From NCBI GenBank assembly GCA_965660165.1, contig CBFHYU010000006.1, forward strand, positions 20,014 through 84,013: a stretch of DNA of 64,000 bases. The letters are read 5' to 3'. This document shows, piece after piece, positions 1 through 8,326 of this stretch. Both the position numbers and the translations under genes were made by a program. Below the pieces are notes generated by a model. That model searched no databases. It saw only the letters and a list, made by a program, of their open reading frames with translations, and was not told the origin of the DNA. How positions within the stretch are numbered: the first letter of the stretch is position 1; every line of letters begins with the position of its first letter. The DNA is from WTJO01 sp965660165 (GTDB taxonomy: Bacteria > Pseudomonadota > Alphaproteobacteria > Puniceispirillales > Puniceispirillaceae).

Positions 1-82
1 GCGCATCTGTGGCAGATATTTCTTCAATCCGTGCTTTGGCGGTTTCTACCAGTTCTTTTACAGATGTTGTGACCTTAGGCAT
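1..82 (-). CDS. rhodanese-like domain protein, N-terminal fragment (cut by window edge)
   Basis: Only the first 27 codons are inside the window. The reverse strand reads from an ATG at 82 and begins MPKVTTSVKELVETA, and the frame stays open to position 1. An AAGGA ribosome binding site lies about 9 bases upstream of the ATG. The opening, a short lead-in followed by a helix ending EEISATDA, resembles the start of small cytoplasmic rhodanese-family proteins, where the same pattern precedes the sulfurtransferase domain. The catalytic cysteine loop would lie outside the window, so the family call is tentative. It is divergent from the next gene, with about 190 bases of non-coding sequence between them. 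Confidence 0.5.
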   Translation of the reverse strand, partial: MPKVTTSVKELVETAKARIEEISATDA

Positions 83-275
83 TTTGTTTTTCCTTAACAT
101 AATGTTATCCGCCTTATCATCACAGCCAATCTTATATCAGGTCAAGAACCGATTTCTTGATGAAAGCTAAATTCATATGATGCAAGTGCTTGGCAGTCCT
201 TAACAGATATGGGTATATAGATATCGGTGAACAAAATCATAACACACCAACATGTTAATAAGGAGCAGTTTGCAA

Positions 276-995
276 ATGAGCGAGGCTAGCGCAGAAGCGA
301 TAGAAAAATTAAAACATGTATCGGTAGCCACTTTAGCTACAGCCCTTTTTCGAAAAGGTCTGCGCAATCAGGTGATTCAGGATGTGCGCCCCATCGCCCC
401 GAAAGACACAAACATGGTAGGCCCAGCCTTTACCCTAAGATATATGCCCGCGCGTGAAGACAGGAACCAGCTGACAGAATTTCTAAACCCTAATCATCCG
501 CAAAGACAAGCCATTGAGCAATGCCCAAAAGGCGCGATATTAGTGATGGATAGCCGCAAAGATGCGCGTGCCGCCTCTGCTGGCGATATTCTGGTCACAC
601 GGCTGATGGTGCGTGGCGGCGCTGGCATTGTTACCGATGGCGGCTTTAGAGATGCCGCCACCATAGCCAAGTTAGATATTCCAGCCTATCATAATCGCCC
701 CTCTAGCCCAACCAACCTGACTATCAATGAAGCTATTGATATCAATGTGCCAATAGGCTGTGGTGATGTAGCAGTATTTCCAGGTGATATTCTGGTAGGT
801 GATAATGATAGTGTAATTGTTATCCCTGCCCATCTTTGTAACGAGATTGCAGATGAAGCAACAGAGATGACAGCCTATGAAGATTTTGTGGCTGAACAGG
901 TAAAAGCTGGGGTTTCAATCATCGGGCTGTATCCATGCACAAAAGATGAATTTAGAACACAATTTGAAGCATGGCGGAAACAACATAACCGCTAG
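276..995 (+). CDS. RraA-like / class II pyruvate aldolase-fold protein
   Basis: A 239-residue protein of the RraA/dimethylmenaquinone methyltransferase-like family. Members are RNase E inhibitors in enterobacteria and metal-dependent aldolases or decarboxylases of hydroxy-keto acids elsewhere. The substrate-loop sequence SAGDILVTRL (about 101-110) and the DGGFRD motif with R125 and D126 match the Arg-Asp pair of the 4-hydroxy-4-methyl-2-oxoglutarate/CHA aldolases, so an aldolase or decarboxylase role is possible. I chose the ATG at 276 because AGGAG lies 10 bases before it; an in-frame ATG at 252 has no ribosome binding site. It is followed after 18 bases by an SMP-30 lactonase, a pairing that suggests sugar-acid catabolism rather than RNA metabolism. 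A second member of this fold (ligK) is at 12.4 kb. Confidence 0.8.
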   Translation: MSEASAEAIEKLKHVSVATLATALFRKGLRNQVIQDVRPIAPKDTNMVGPAFTLRYMPAREDRNQLTEFLNPNHPQRQAIEQCPKGAILVMDSRKDARAASAGDILVTRLMVRGGAGIVTDGGFRDAATIAKLDIPAYHNRPSSPTNLTINEAIDINVPIGCGDVAVFPGDILVGDNDSVIVIPAHLCNEIADEATEMTAYEDFVAEQVKAGVSIIGLYPCTKDEFRTQFEAWRKQHNR

Positions 996-1013
996 GCAGT
1001 AAGGCAGAATTAC

Positions 1014-1910
1014 ATGGGTTATCAGATTGATATTGCTGTTCCTGGCGCACCAAGATTAGGCGAAGGTCTGGTCTGGGATGATGGTGACCAGCTTTTATGG
1101 TGGGTTGATATTACAGGTGGGCTTATCCATAGCTATGATGTGTTGGATCAAACACATGCCAGCTATGATTTTGGTGAAGCGGTTGGGTCTATTGGCAGAT
1201 GCAGCTCTGGGGGGGTGGTAGTTGCTGCGAAAACAGGGTTTTACTTTTTTGATCCAGCGACTGGCACAAAGACAGCTATTTCTGATCCTGAAGCTAATGT
1301 GCCTGAAAACAGATTTAATGATGGCACGGTAGATCCAACAGGGCGGTTCTGGGCAGGCACAATGAAAGATGGTGGCGAGCCTAAACAGCAAGGACGGTTT
1401 TATCTGCTTGACCATGACCTATCTGTGAAGGCGTGGGATATGCCCTTTTATACCACAAATGGGCTAGCTTTCTCACCTGATGGCAAGGTTATGTATTGCT
1501 CAGACAGTAACCGAGCGGTGCGCACGATTTGGCGATGTGACTATGATCTGGATACTGGCACCCCGTCTAATGCTCAGCTATTTTTAGATACACATAATTT
1601 GGCTGGCAGGCCAGATGGCGGCACAGTTGATAGTGACGGATGCTATTGGATGGCAGGGGTCGGGGGCTGGCAAATTTACCGCATTACCCCTGATGGTAAG
1701 ATAGATATGACAATTGATGTGCCTGTTGAAAAGCCAACAAAACCAATGTTTGGCGGACGCAATCGCGATATTCTATTTGTGAGCTCAATAGGATTTGATC
1801 TTACCCCTAACACTGAGGCTGACCAGCCAGAGGCAGGCGCATTATTTGCGATTAGCGGGCTGAATATTACAGGGCTAGAACAACCACGATTTTCAGGCCA
1901 ATCTGGCTGA
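1014..1910 (+). CDS. SMP-30/gluconolactonase family protein
   Basis: A 298-residue six-bladed beta-propeller lactonase of the SMP-30/gluconolaconase/LRE family. Such enzymes hydrolyse aldonolactones to aldonic acids using a divalent metal. The metal-ligand signatures are in place: E17 in LGEGLVW, the Asn of TNGLAFSPDG near 150 and the Asp of RPDGGTVDSDG near 200. NDGTVDPTGRFWAGT is the usual strand around residue 102. There is no signal peptide, so it should be cytosolic. It sits 18 bases after the RraA-like gene and is probably co-transcribed with it. The exact lactone substrate cannot be read from sequence. Confidence 0.88.
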   Translation: MGYQIDIAVPGAPRLGEGLVWDDGDQLLWWVDITGGLIHSYDVLDQTHASYDFGEAVGSIGRCSSGGVVVAAKTGFYFFDPATGTKTAISDPEANVPENRFNDGTVDPTGRFWAGTMKDGGEPKQQGRFYLLDHDLSVKAWDMPFYTTNGLAFSPDGKVMYCSDSNRAVRTIWRCDYDLDTGTPSNAQLFLDTHNLAGRPDGGTVDSDGCYWMAGVGGWQIYRITPDGKIDMTIDVPVEKPTKPMFGGRNRDILFVSSIGFDLTPNTEADQPEAGALFAISGLNITGLEQPRFSGQSG

Positions 1911-2127
1911 TTCGATCTGATACCAGAATGGTGGGTAAAATTTCATCCTTGATAGCAAATATCAGCCTGACAAAAAAATGTGTAAAATCAGAGCGTAACA
2001 TCACCAAACCACTAAATCTTGTATATTGGCTAAGATATAGACACAAATTATGTTACCCTTTTCTCACTTTTCGCTCAGATTCAATTTGTCTGCCTAGTTC
2101 ATAGAAGCAGGCAAGGAAGGTAAAAAC

Positions 2128-3198
2128 ATGAAATCTATACTTAAACTATCAGCAGTTGTGATGGCGTTTGGGCTGTCACTAGGCTCGGCACAGGCAGACA
2201 CTGTAAAAGCAGGCTTTATCTATGTTGGCCCTATCGGAGATCATGGCTGGACATACCGCCATGATATTGGCAGACAATCAGTGGAAGAAGCGTTTGGTGA
2301 CAAGGTAGAGACAAGCTATGTTGAGAGCGTACCAGAAGGCCCAGATGCAATGCGTGTGATGCGTGAGATGGCGTCATCAGGTACAGATATTATTTTTGCA
2401 ACCTCATTCGGATATATGGATTCAATGCTGAAAGTTGCCAAAGAATTTCCAAATGTGAAATTCGAGCATGCCACAGGCTTTAAGCGTGCTGACAATATGG
2501 CAACCTATGGCTTGCGGTTATATCAGGCACGTCACGTTCAGGGTGTGATTGCTGGCTTGATGACAAAGACAAATAAGATTTGTTATGTTGCTGCCTTCCC
2601 GATTCCTGAAGTTATCCGCGAGATCAACACCTATTATCTTGGTGCAAAGAGCGTCAATCCAGAGGTTGATATTGATATTGTGTGGGTAAACACATGGTAT
2701 GACCCAACCAAAGAAGCGCAGGCCGCAGAAGTAATGATGGCTGATGGCTGTGACATGGTTGCCCAGCATACTGACAGCCCTGCCCCGTTACAGGCTGCCC
2801 AGAAAGCAGGCAAGCTTGGCTTTGGTCAGGCAAGTGACCAGATCAAATTCGCTCCAAAAGCCCAGCTTACTGCGACCATTGATGATTGGGGTCCTTACTA
2901 TGTAAGACGTGTCCAGCAAGTGATAGATGGCACATGGGAGACAGGCGACTATTTTGGACATATGGATGAAGGTGCGGTTGCTATGGCACCATTTACCAAT
3001 ATGCCAAATGATGTAGCAGCAAAAGCAAATGCCGTGAAGCAGGCTATCTCAAACGGTGAATTTTTCGCCTTTACAGGGCCAATCAGAGATAATAAGGGCA
3101 ATCTTCAGCTAAAAGATGGTGAAGTAGCAGATGATCTTCACCTCAATACAATGATGTATTATGTTGAAGGTATTGACGCGACTGTACCTGGTACCTGA
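2128..3198 (+). CDS. BMP family ABC transporter substrate-binding protein
   Basis: A 356-residue periplasmic binding protein of the basic membrane protein (BMP/Med/PnrA-like) family, whose known members bind nucleosides or related heterocycles. A Sec signal peptide ends at AQA (about residue 24); no lipobox cysteine is present, so it should be soluble in the periplasm. The family opening VKAGFIYVGPIGDHGWTY and the stretch GTDIIFATSFGYMD are typical. A strong AAGGAAGG site precedes the ATG. No ATPase or permease gene lies beside it, so its membrane partners must be encoded elsewhere. It is followed 39 bases later by a 2-oxoglutarate/Fe(II) oxygenase and probably begins a catabolic operon running to the MFS gene at 7.8 kb. 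Confidence 0.9.
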   Translation: MKSILKLSAVVMAFGLSLGSAQADTVKAGFIYVGPIGDHGWTYRHDIGRQSVEEAFGDKVETSYVESVPEGPDAMRVMREMASSGTDIIFATSFGYMDSMLKVAKEFPNVKFEHATGFKRADNMATYGLRLYQARHVQGVIAGLMTKTNKICYVAAFPIPEVIREINTYYLGAKSVNPEVDIDIVWVNTWYDPTKEAQAAEVMMADGCDMVAQHTDSPAPLQAAQKAGKLGFGQASDQIKFAPKAQLTATIDDWGPYYVRRVQQVIDGTWETGDYFGHMDEGAVAMAPFTNMPNDVAAKANAVKQAISNGEFFAFTGPIRDNKGNLQLKDGEVADDLHLNTMMYYVEGIDATVPGT

Positions 3199-3237
3199 TC
3201 GCCTCATTTTAGGACCAGTGTAAAAAGGAATGTTATT

Positions 3238-4107
3238 ATGATCCCTGTAATTGATTTTAACTCTGATAACCTTCTTGAACAAATCCGCGAAGCCTACACA
3301 ACTGTGGGCTTCGCTGTATTTCAAAATCCATTTGATGAAGCCCCACAGCGCATCATGTCAAACTGGCATGACGTCGCAAAGGCGTTTTTTGACCTGCCCC
3401 TAGAGGTTAAGCAGAAATATCCCTATAGCGGGATAGATACCAATCTTGGCTATACAGGCTGGGAAAAAGAAAATGTTGACCCATCAGCACCTGCTGATAT
3501 GAAAGAAAGCTATAATTACAGCCATCATTTCAGAATGATTAAAGAGTTATGGCCGTCAGAAATTGAGAATTTTAGCACGCTGGCAAGCCAGTCTGTAATG
3601 CTAGCAGATAATCTTACCTTAACTGTATTATCGTTGTTTGAGCAGGTACTTGAAGTGCCGCAATACACCCTTACCCATTGCCATATTCATAATCATTCAA
3701 CAACACGATTTATTCATTATCCAGCCTATGATGGCCCAATTAAAGACGGGCAAATGCGAATTGGCGAGCATAGTGATTATGGCACTATCACCTTATTATG
3801 GCAGGTAAATGACGTGCCAGGTTTGGAAGTATGCGACCTTGATGGGAAATGGCACCCTGTACCCTTTGTGAAAAATGGCGTGATCATCAATATTGGTGAT
3901 TTATTGCAGAGATGGACAAATGACTATTTTGTGTCTACCAAACACCGAGTTGTAAATAGCCATATTGATAAACCTAGATATTCAATGCCTCATTTTGTTG
4001 ACCCTGCACCTGGTACAATGATCAGCAATCTAAGAGATGAGCCGGCAAAATATGAGCCCATTGAAAGCCTTGCCTATCTGAAATGGCGGCTAGCACAAAG
4101 CTATTAG
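3238..4107 (+). CDS. 2-oxoglutarate/Fe(II)-dependent oxygenase, isopenicillin N synthase-like
   Basis: A 289-residue double-stranded beta-helix oxygenase of the isopenicillin N synthase-like group. The iron triad is visible: H178 and D180 in GEHSDYGTITLL, and H236 in STKHRVVN. R247 and S249 in the RYSMPHF motif would bind the 2-oxoglutarate carboxylate. The N-terminal DIOX_N-like part (about 1-105) is complete. The start has AAGGA about 9 bases upstream. The enzyme probably hydroxylates or demethylates the ligand carried in by the neighbouring BMP protein; given BMP ligands, a purine-like or other N-heterocyclic compound is a guess only. It is the second gene of the 2.1-7.8 kb unit. Confidence 0.88.
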   Translation: MIPVIDFNSDNLLEQIREAYTTVGFAVFQNPFDEAPQRIMSNWHDVAKAFFDLPLEVKQKYPYSGIDTNLGYTGWEKENVDPSAPADMKESYNYSHHFRMIKELWPSEIENFSTLASQSVMLADNLTLTVLSLFEQVLEVPQYTLTHCHIHNHSTTRFIHYPAYDGPIKDGQMRIGEHSDYGTITLLWQVNDVPGLEVCDLDGKWHPVPFVKNGVIINIGDLLQRWTNDYFVSTKHRVVNSHIDKPRYSMPHFVDPAPGTMISNLRDEPAKYEPIESLAYLKWRLAQSY

Positions 4108-4111
4108 TGCG

Positions 4112-4747
4112 ATGGCTCATCAGCTTGATCATATCGCTATTGGGGCAACATCTCTTGAATCAGGCAATGCCTATCTTACCGAACAGCTTGGCGTTACGAT
4201 CCCTACAGGCGGCAAGCACGATATGATGGGCACGCATAATTGTTTGATGCAGCTAGGCCAGTCACGCTATTTTGAGCTTATTTCAATAGATGCTAATGCC
4301 CCTGCACCAAACAGGCCGCGCTGGTTTTCTTTGGATGATGACCGCACAAACGCCAGACTTGCAGAACGCCCACGCGCGCTATGTTGGATTGTTGCAACCC
4401 CTAATCTTGATGATCTGGTTGCCAATAGTCCTGTTGATCTTGGCGAGATTCTTGAGTTACAGCGAGATGATTTACGCTGGCGGCTTACAGTGCCAAAAGA
4501 TGGCAGTTTAGCTATGGCAGGGCTTATCCCCTGCTTTATCGAATGGCCTGCATCCATGCACCCAAGTCATAATATGGCTGATTTAGGGGTAACACTTGAG
4601 CAGATAATCCTATCCCATCCAGAACCAGAAACGCTTGCCAGATTGCTAAATGCGCTTGAGGTTGACCATCTTTGCACAATAAATCAAGGCAATGCGTCTG
4701 TTTCATTTGCACTTAATTGCCCTCACGGTATAGTGATATTAGACTAG
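4112..4747 (+). CDS. VOC family protein, glyoxalase-like domain
   Basis: A 211-residue protein opening with LDHIAIGATSLESG, the first beta-alpha-beta unit of the vicinal oxygen chelate superfamily, and continuing as the glyoxalase-like (Glyoxalase_3 type) form, with a long central segment and a weaker second half. H6 or H7 and E85-region acids could be metal ligands, but I cannot assign the set with certainty. The ATG is 4 bases after the stop of the oxygenase gene, so the two are co-translated. Role unknown; in catabolic operons such proteins act as isomerases, lyases or lactone-opening enzymes. Confidence 0.8.
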   Translation: MAHQLDHIAIGATSLESGNAYLTEQLGVTIPTGGKHDMMGTHNCLMQLGQSRYFELISIDANAPAPNRPRWFSLDDDRTNARLAERPRALCWIVATPNLDDLVANSPVDLGEILELQRDDLRWRLTVPKDGSLAMAGLIPCFIEWPASMHPSHNMADLGVTLEQIILSHPEPETLARLLNALEVDHLCTINQGNASVSFALNCPHGIVILD

Positions 4748-4754
4748 TCTGCAT

Positions 4755-4781
4755 GCGCATCAGACATATCTATTGATGCGC
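4755..4781. repeat. perfect 8-bp inverted repeat between VOC and isomerase genes
   Basis: GCGCATCA (4755-4762) and TGATGCGC (4774-4781) form a perfect 8-bp stem with an 11-base loop, in the short gap between the VOC gene and the next gene. No T-run follows on the plus strand, so it is more likely an mRNA-processing or stability hairpin than a terminator. Confidence 0.5.
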
Positions 4782-4817
4782 TAAGGCTCACTCAAAAATA
4801 TAATGGATGAAACCGCA

Positions 4818-5603
4818 ATGGCTGAGTTGACATTTTCTGCTAATTTAGGATTTTTATGGACTGACCGCCCACTTGAAGATGCAATTCGGGCGGCTCATCT
4901 TGCGGGGTTTGATGCGGTTGAATGCCATTGGCCGTATGATGCAGATATCACCTCTGTGAATAGCGCCCTTCAAGAAACAGGGCTTAACATGCTTGGGCTA
5001 AATACCTTAAAAGGCGATGTAGCAGCAGGTGAAAACGGGGTGCTTGCGCTAGCAGGCAGAGAAGATGAGGCAAAGCAGGTCATTGATCAAGCGCTCTCAT
5101 ATGCTGTTGCGACCAACACACACAATATCCATGCAATGGCAGGTTTTGCCTCAGGCAAGCTAGCCCAAGATTGTTTTGTGGCGAATCTATCTTATGCATG
5201 TGATGAGGCGGCAAAGCATGGCAAAACTATTTTGATAGAGCCGCTGAATCATTATGATGCCCCTGAATATTTCTTGTCTGACACCCGCCATGCCAGAGAG
5301 ATTATCCAACAGGTTGGCAAAGCTAATCTAAAAGTGATGTTTGACTGTTATCATGTGCAAATTATGCAAGGCGATTTATGCCGCCAGCTGAGCGCTGATA
5401 TGGATATTATCGGGCATATCCAGTTTGCCTCTGTACCAGATAGAGGCGCACCTGATTCTGGCGAGCTATGCTATCGGTATATTTTTGAACATATCAAATC
5501 ACTTGGCTATGACAGGCCGCTAGGCGCAGAATATAAGCCTGCTAATGGAGATACTGACGCCTCTCTTGGCTGGCTGGTTGCATCAAGACAAGGAACATTA
5601 TGA
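4818..5603 (+). CDS. hydroxypyruvate isomerase-like TIM-barrel enzyme
   Basis: A 261-residue TIM barrel closely following the hydroxypyruvate isomerase (Hyi/OtnI) pattern. The signatures are an opening FSANLGFLWTDRPL, IEPLNHYDAPEYFL containing a metal-binding Glu, the FDCYHVQIMQGD motif, GHIQFASVPDR with a His ligand, and a C-terminal GAEYKP with the last Glu ligand. Members interconvert hydroxypyruvate and tartronate semialdehyde, or 2-oxo-tetronate analogues in acid-sugar pathways. I prefer the ATG at 4818 (GGATGA 7 bases before it; family members begin just before the FSANL strand) over the ATG at 4803, which lacks a ribosome binding site. The next gene begins 9 bases after its stop. Confidence 0.85.
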   Translation: MAELTFSANLGFLWTDRPLEDAIRAAHLAGFDAVECHWPYDADITSVNSALQETGLNMLGLNTLKGDVAAGENGVLALAGREDEAKQVIDQALSYAVATNTHNIHAMAGFASGKLAQDCFVANLSYACDEAAKHGKTILIEPLNHYDAPEYFLSDTRHAREIIQQVGKANLKVMFDCYHVQIMQGDLCRQLSADMDIIGHIQFASVPDRGAPDSGELCYRYIFEHIKSLGYDRPLGAEYKPANGDTDASLGWLVASRQGTL

Positions 5604-5612
5604 GGATAGAAC

Positions 5613-6572
5613 ATGAATAAAAGACCAGCCTATGGCCCACACCACATCACCCCCTCTTCTTTATGTTTTGGCACAATGCAATTTGGCGCTGGAGCAGATG
5701 AAGCAGACAGCGCCGCCATGTATCAGGCATGCCGCGAGGCAGGTATCAATTTTTTTGATACCGCCTTTGTATATAATCAGGGCAGGTCTGAAGAAATTCT
5801 AGGACAGCTTATTACCAGTGATAGAGATGAGCTTGTGCTTGTCACAAAAGCAGGGTCTGTTGGCGGCTGTTCGCCAGCTACATTGCGAAGCCAGCTTGAC
5901 ACTAGCCTGAAGCGCATGAACCAAGACTATACAGATATATTCTTTTTACATATGTTTGATCCAGACACCCCATTTGAAGAGAGTTTTGCAGAGCTGGCAC
6001 GCCTTAAGGCAGACGGTAAATTTTTCCACCTTGGGGTATCCAATTTTGCTGCTTGGCAGGTGATGAAAGCGCAAGCCGTCGCACGGCAACATGGCTATCC
6101 CGAAATTGAGATATTGCAGCCAATGTATAATCTTGTGAAACGCCAAGCAGAGGTTGAAATTCTGCCTATGGCTGAGGCTGAGAATATTGGGGTTATTAGC
6201 TATAGCCCGCTTGGGGGCGGCTTGCTAACAGGCAAATATATTGCCTCTGCACAAGATGAAAATGCCCGTGGCAGGCTAGATTGGGATCCCAAATATAAAA
6301 CACGTTATGGCCAGAGCTGGATGCATAATGCCGCCTCAGAATTGATGCGGATATCTGGTGAATTAGGCGTTGAGCCTGCAACATTGGCAGTGGCGTGGGT
6401 GGCAAAACATAGCGCTATTACATCACCAATAATCAGTGCGCGTAATAAAGCCCAGCTTCTCCCCTCTTTGGCGGCAAGCAATTTTGAGATAAGCGACGAG
6501 ATTTTCAATCAGCTTTCAGCGCTTACACCGCGACCAGCCCCTGCAACAGACAGGCTGGAAGAACAGGATTGA
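5613..6572 (+). CDS. aldo/keto reductase
   Basis: A 319-residue NAD(P)H-dependent (alpha/beta)8-barrel oxidoreductase. The catalytic tetrad can be read directly: D49 and Y54 (FFDTAFVYNQG), K79 (LVTKAG) and H113 (FFLHMFDP). The late coenzyme-binding region near SPIISARN is also family-like. It would interconvert an aldehyde or ketone and an alcohol in the pathway fed by this operon. It starts 9 bases after the isomerase gene and its stop overlaps the TTG start of the MFS gene, so isomerase, reductase and transporter form a translationally coupled set. Confidence 0.9.
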   Translation: MNKRPAYGPHHITPSSLCFGTMQFGAGADEADSAAMYQACREAGINFFDTAFVYNQGRSEEILGQLITSDRDELVLVTKAGSVGGCSPATLRSQLDTSLKRMNQDYTDIFFLHMFDPDTPFEESFAELARLKADGKFFHLGVSNFAAWQVMKAQAVARQHGYPEIEILQPMYNLVKRQAEVEILPMAEAENIGVISYSPLGGGLLTGKYIASAQDENARGRLDWDPKYKTRYGQSWMHNAASELMRISGELGVEPATLAVAWVAKHSAITSPIISARNKAQLLPSLAASNFEISDEIFNQLSALTPRPAPATDRLEEQD

Positions 6573-7774
6573 AGACTGACTTGCCGATAGCAGATCACAA
6601 GGCCAGCGCTGCAAGAGATTACAGGCTGGTAGCCGTAATTGTAGCCTGTGGCGCTGTGAATTCGGTGAATGTGGCCAAGCTAGCCCCCACCATACAAACC
6701 TTGCAAAGCGACTTTGGGCTGTCTTTATCAGAGGTTGGATTGCTGGCCTCTTTGTTTTCAACGCTAATCGTGCTGATGGCATTGGCAGTTGCAAGCGCTA
6801 TCCGTGCATTCGGGGCAAGACGGATGCTATTATTGTCGCTATCAGTTGCCGCTATTGGCAGTCTGATAAGCCTTGTTAGCCAGAATATTGCAGGATTATT
6901 CATTGGCAGAATGATAGAAGGTGCTAGCCTTGTTACAGTGATGCTGACCGCACCAGCGATACTCTCAGAACATACTCATCTGATACGCAGAGGTGTGATT
7001 ATGGGGATATGGGGCGGATTTATGCCACTTGGCAATTCGGTTGCGCTGATGTTTGCGCCTATTCTGCTTGATTTAGGATCGTGGCAAGCTGTCTGGCAAG
7101 CTGGGCTATGGGCAACCTTGTTAATGCTAGCACTGGCATTCTGGTATATCCCCAAAGACCATAACCACACCCCAAAAAAGCTTCAATTCCATGTTATTTC
7201 ACTCGCAATCCGCAATAAAGCGGCTGGAATTTTAGGGCTGGTTTTTGCGGCTCATTCACTTGTCTATCAGGCCTTGCTTCAGCTGATGCCGGTATTTAAC
7301 CAGTCCATAATTGGACTAAGCCTGTCATGGGCATCTTATTTTACGGTGATGTTTTGCCTACTAAATTTTGCAGGCAATATTATATCAGGACAATTATTAC
7401 AGCGAAACTGGGCACCATCAAAGCTGGTCTTCTTAACTGGCTCAGCGCTAACAATGCTTTTGCTAGCAATGGTATGTACTGCATCCATGCCAATATTTTT
7501 TGCGATTGCGCTATTGATGTTTGGCATTATCGCTGGCGGAAGCCCCCCTGTCTGTTTTTATGTTATCAGCAGACAAAAAACAGATAGTGGCAATATTCCA
7601 ATGCTGATGGCGTGGATGTTCCAGATTCAGGGCTTTGGTATGTTGCTTGGGCCAGTTTATTTCACAATGGTGGTCGAACATTCTGCTAGCTGGATAATTG
7701 GCACAATTGCCCTTATTCCCTTTACCCTTGTGATGGCTCTGCTATCTCTTCCAATATCTGATGACGCTAGGTAA
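6569..7774 (+). CDS. MFS transporter
   Basis: A 401-residue, 12-helix major facilitator. The first half has the NSVNVAKLAPTIQTL helix-1 region and a motif-A-like turn after helix 2 (RAFGARRM), and a FIGRMIEGAS helix 4. It starts at TTG (6569), overlapping the TGA of the aldo/keto reductase gene (TTGA), which implies translational coupling. The substrate is likely an organic acid or related compound of the same operon, imported or exported; this is inferred from position only. Confidence 0.85.
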   Translation: MKTDLPIADHKASAARDYRLVAVIVACGAVNSVNVAKLAPTIQTLQSDFGLSLSEVGLLASLFSTLIVLMALAVASAIRAFGARRMLLLSLSVAAIGSLISLVSQNIAGLFIGRMIEGASLVTVMLTAPAILSEHTHLIRRGVIMGIWGGFMPLGNSVALMFAPILLDLGSWQAVWQAGLWATLLMLALAFWYIPKDHNHTPKKLQFHVISLAIRNKAAGILGLVFAAHSLVYQALLQLMPVFNQSIIGLSLSWASYFTVMFCLLNFAGNIISGQLLQRNWAPSKLVFLTGSALTMLLLAMVCTASMPIFFAIALLMFGIIAGGSPPVCFYVISRQKTDSGNIPMLMAWMFQIQGFGMLLGPVYFTMVVEHSASWIIGTIALIPFTLVMALLSLPISDDAR

Positions 7775-7822
7775 ATAAAGTTTTGGCTTGCAAAGATTGA
7801 GGTAAGCTGTTTTGCTTCATAT

Positions 7823-8326
7823 ATGAATTATTCAGATATGCATAAAAACCCCTTTAATCAATCTTTGCCTATGATCATGCATGATGTGCTGGATAAGATT
7901 ATGCCTGCTTATCGCCAGCTTTTTACCAGATTCGGTGTTACTGAACAGCAATGGCGTGTCTTGCGCGTATTATGGGAAGCTGGGTCTTTATCAAGCATTG
8001 AGATTAGCCGCAAAACATTACTGCCGCAAAATAGCCTTGTAGGGGTGTTAGAACGGCTTGAAAAAAAGGCGCTTATCCAGCGTGTAAGGTCAGTTCACGA
8101 TAGGCGGCAGGTATGTGCAACCCTAACCTCATCTGGCAAGACGCTTGGCGCGGCCGTAATGCCAGAGCTGGCCATAATCCATGATGAGATAGATAGTCGT
8201 CTTACCCCAAATGAATGGCGCCAATTAACCCATCTTCTTCACAAAGCAAGCCAGCAAGATACTAGCCGCCCTAACTCAGAAGATGAAACAGCCAACCCCT
8301 TGCGGCAGGAGAAGTCTCATGGATGA
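7823..8326 (+). CDS. MarR family regulator, HpaR-like
   Basis: A 167-residue winged-helix regulator. The helix-turn-helix and wing lie at about 40-105 (VTEQQWRVLRVLWEAG, then LVGVLERLEKKALIQR and the wing arginines in HDRRQ). The region matches HpaR, the MarR-type repressor of homoprotocatechuate catabolism, better than generic MarR. Its last 8 bases overlap the start of the HpaB-type gene, so regulator and oxygenase form one operon. A phenolic acid is the likely effector. The real start may be the ATG at 7838; neither start has a good ribosome binding site. Confidence 0.85.
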   Translation: MNYSDMHKNPFNQSLPMIMHDVLDKIMPAYRQLFTRFGVTEQQWRVLRVLWEAGSLSSIEISRKTLLPQNSLVGVLERLEKKALIQRVRSVHDRRQVCATLTSSGKTLGAAVMPELAIIHDEIDSRLTPNEWRQLTHLLHKASQQDTSRPNSEDETANPLRQEKSHG

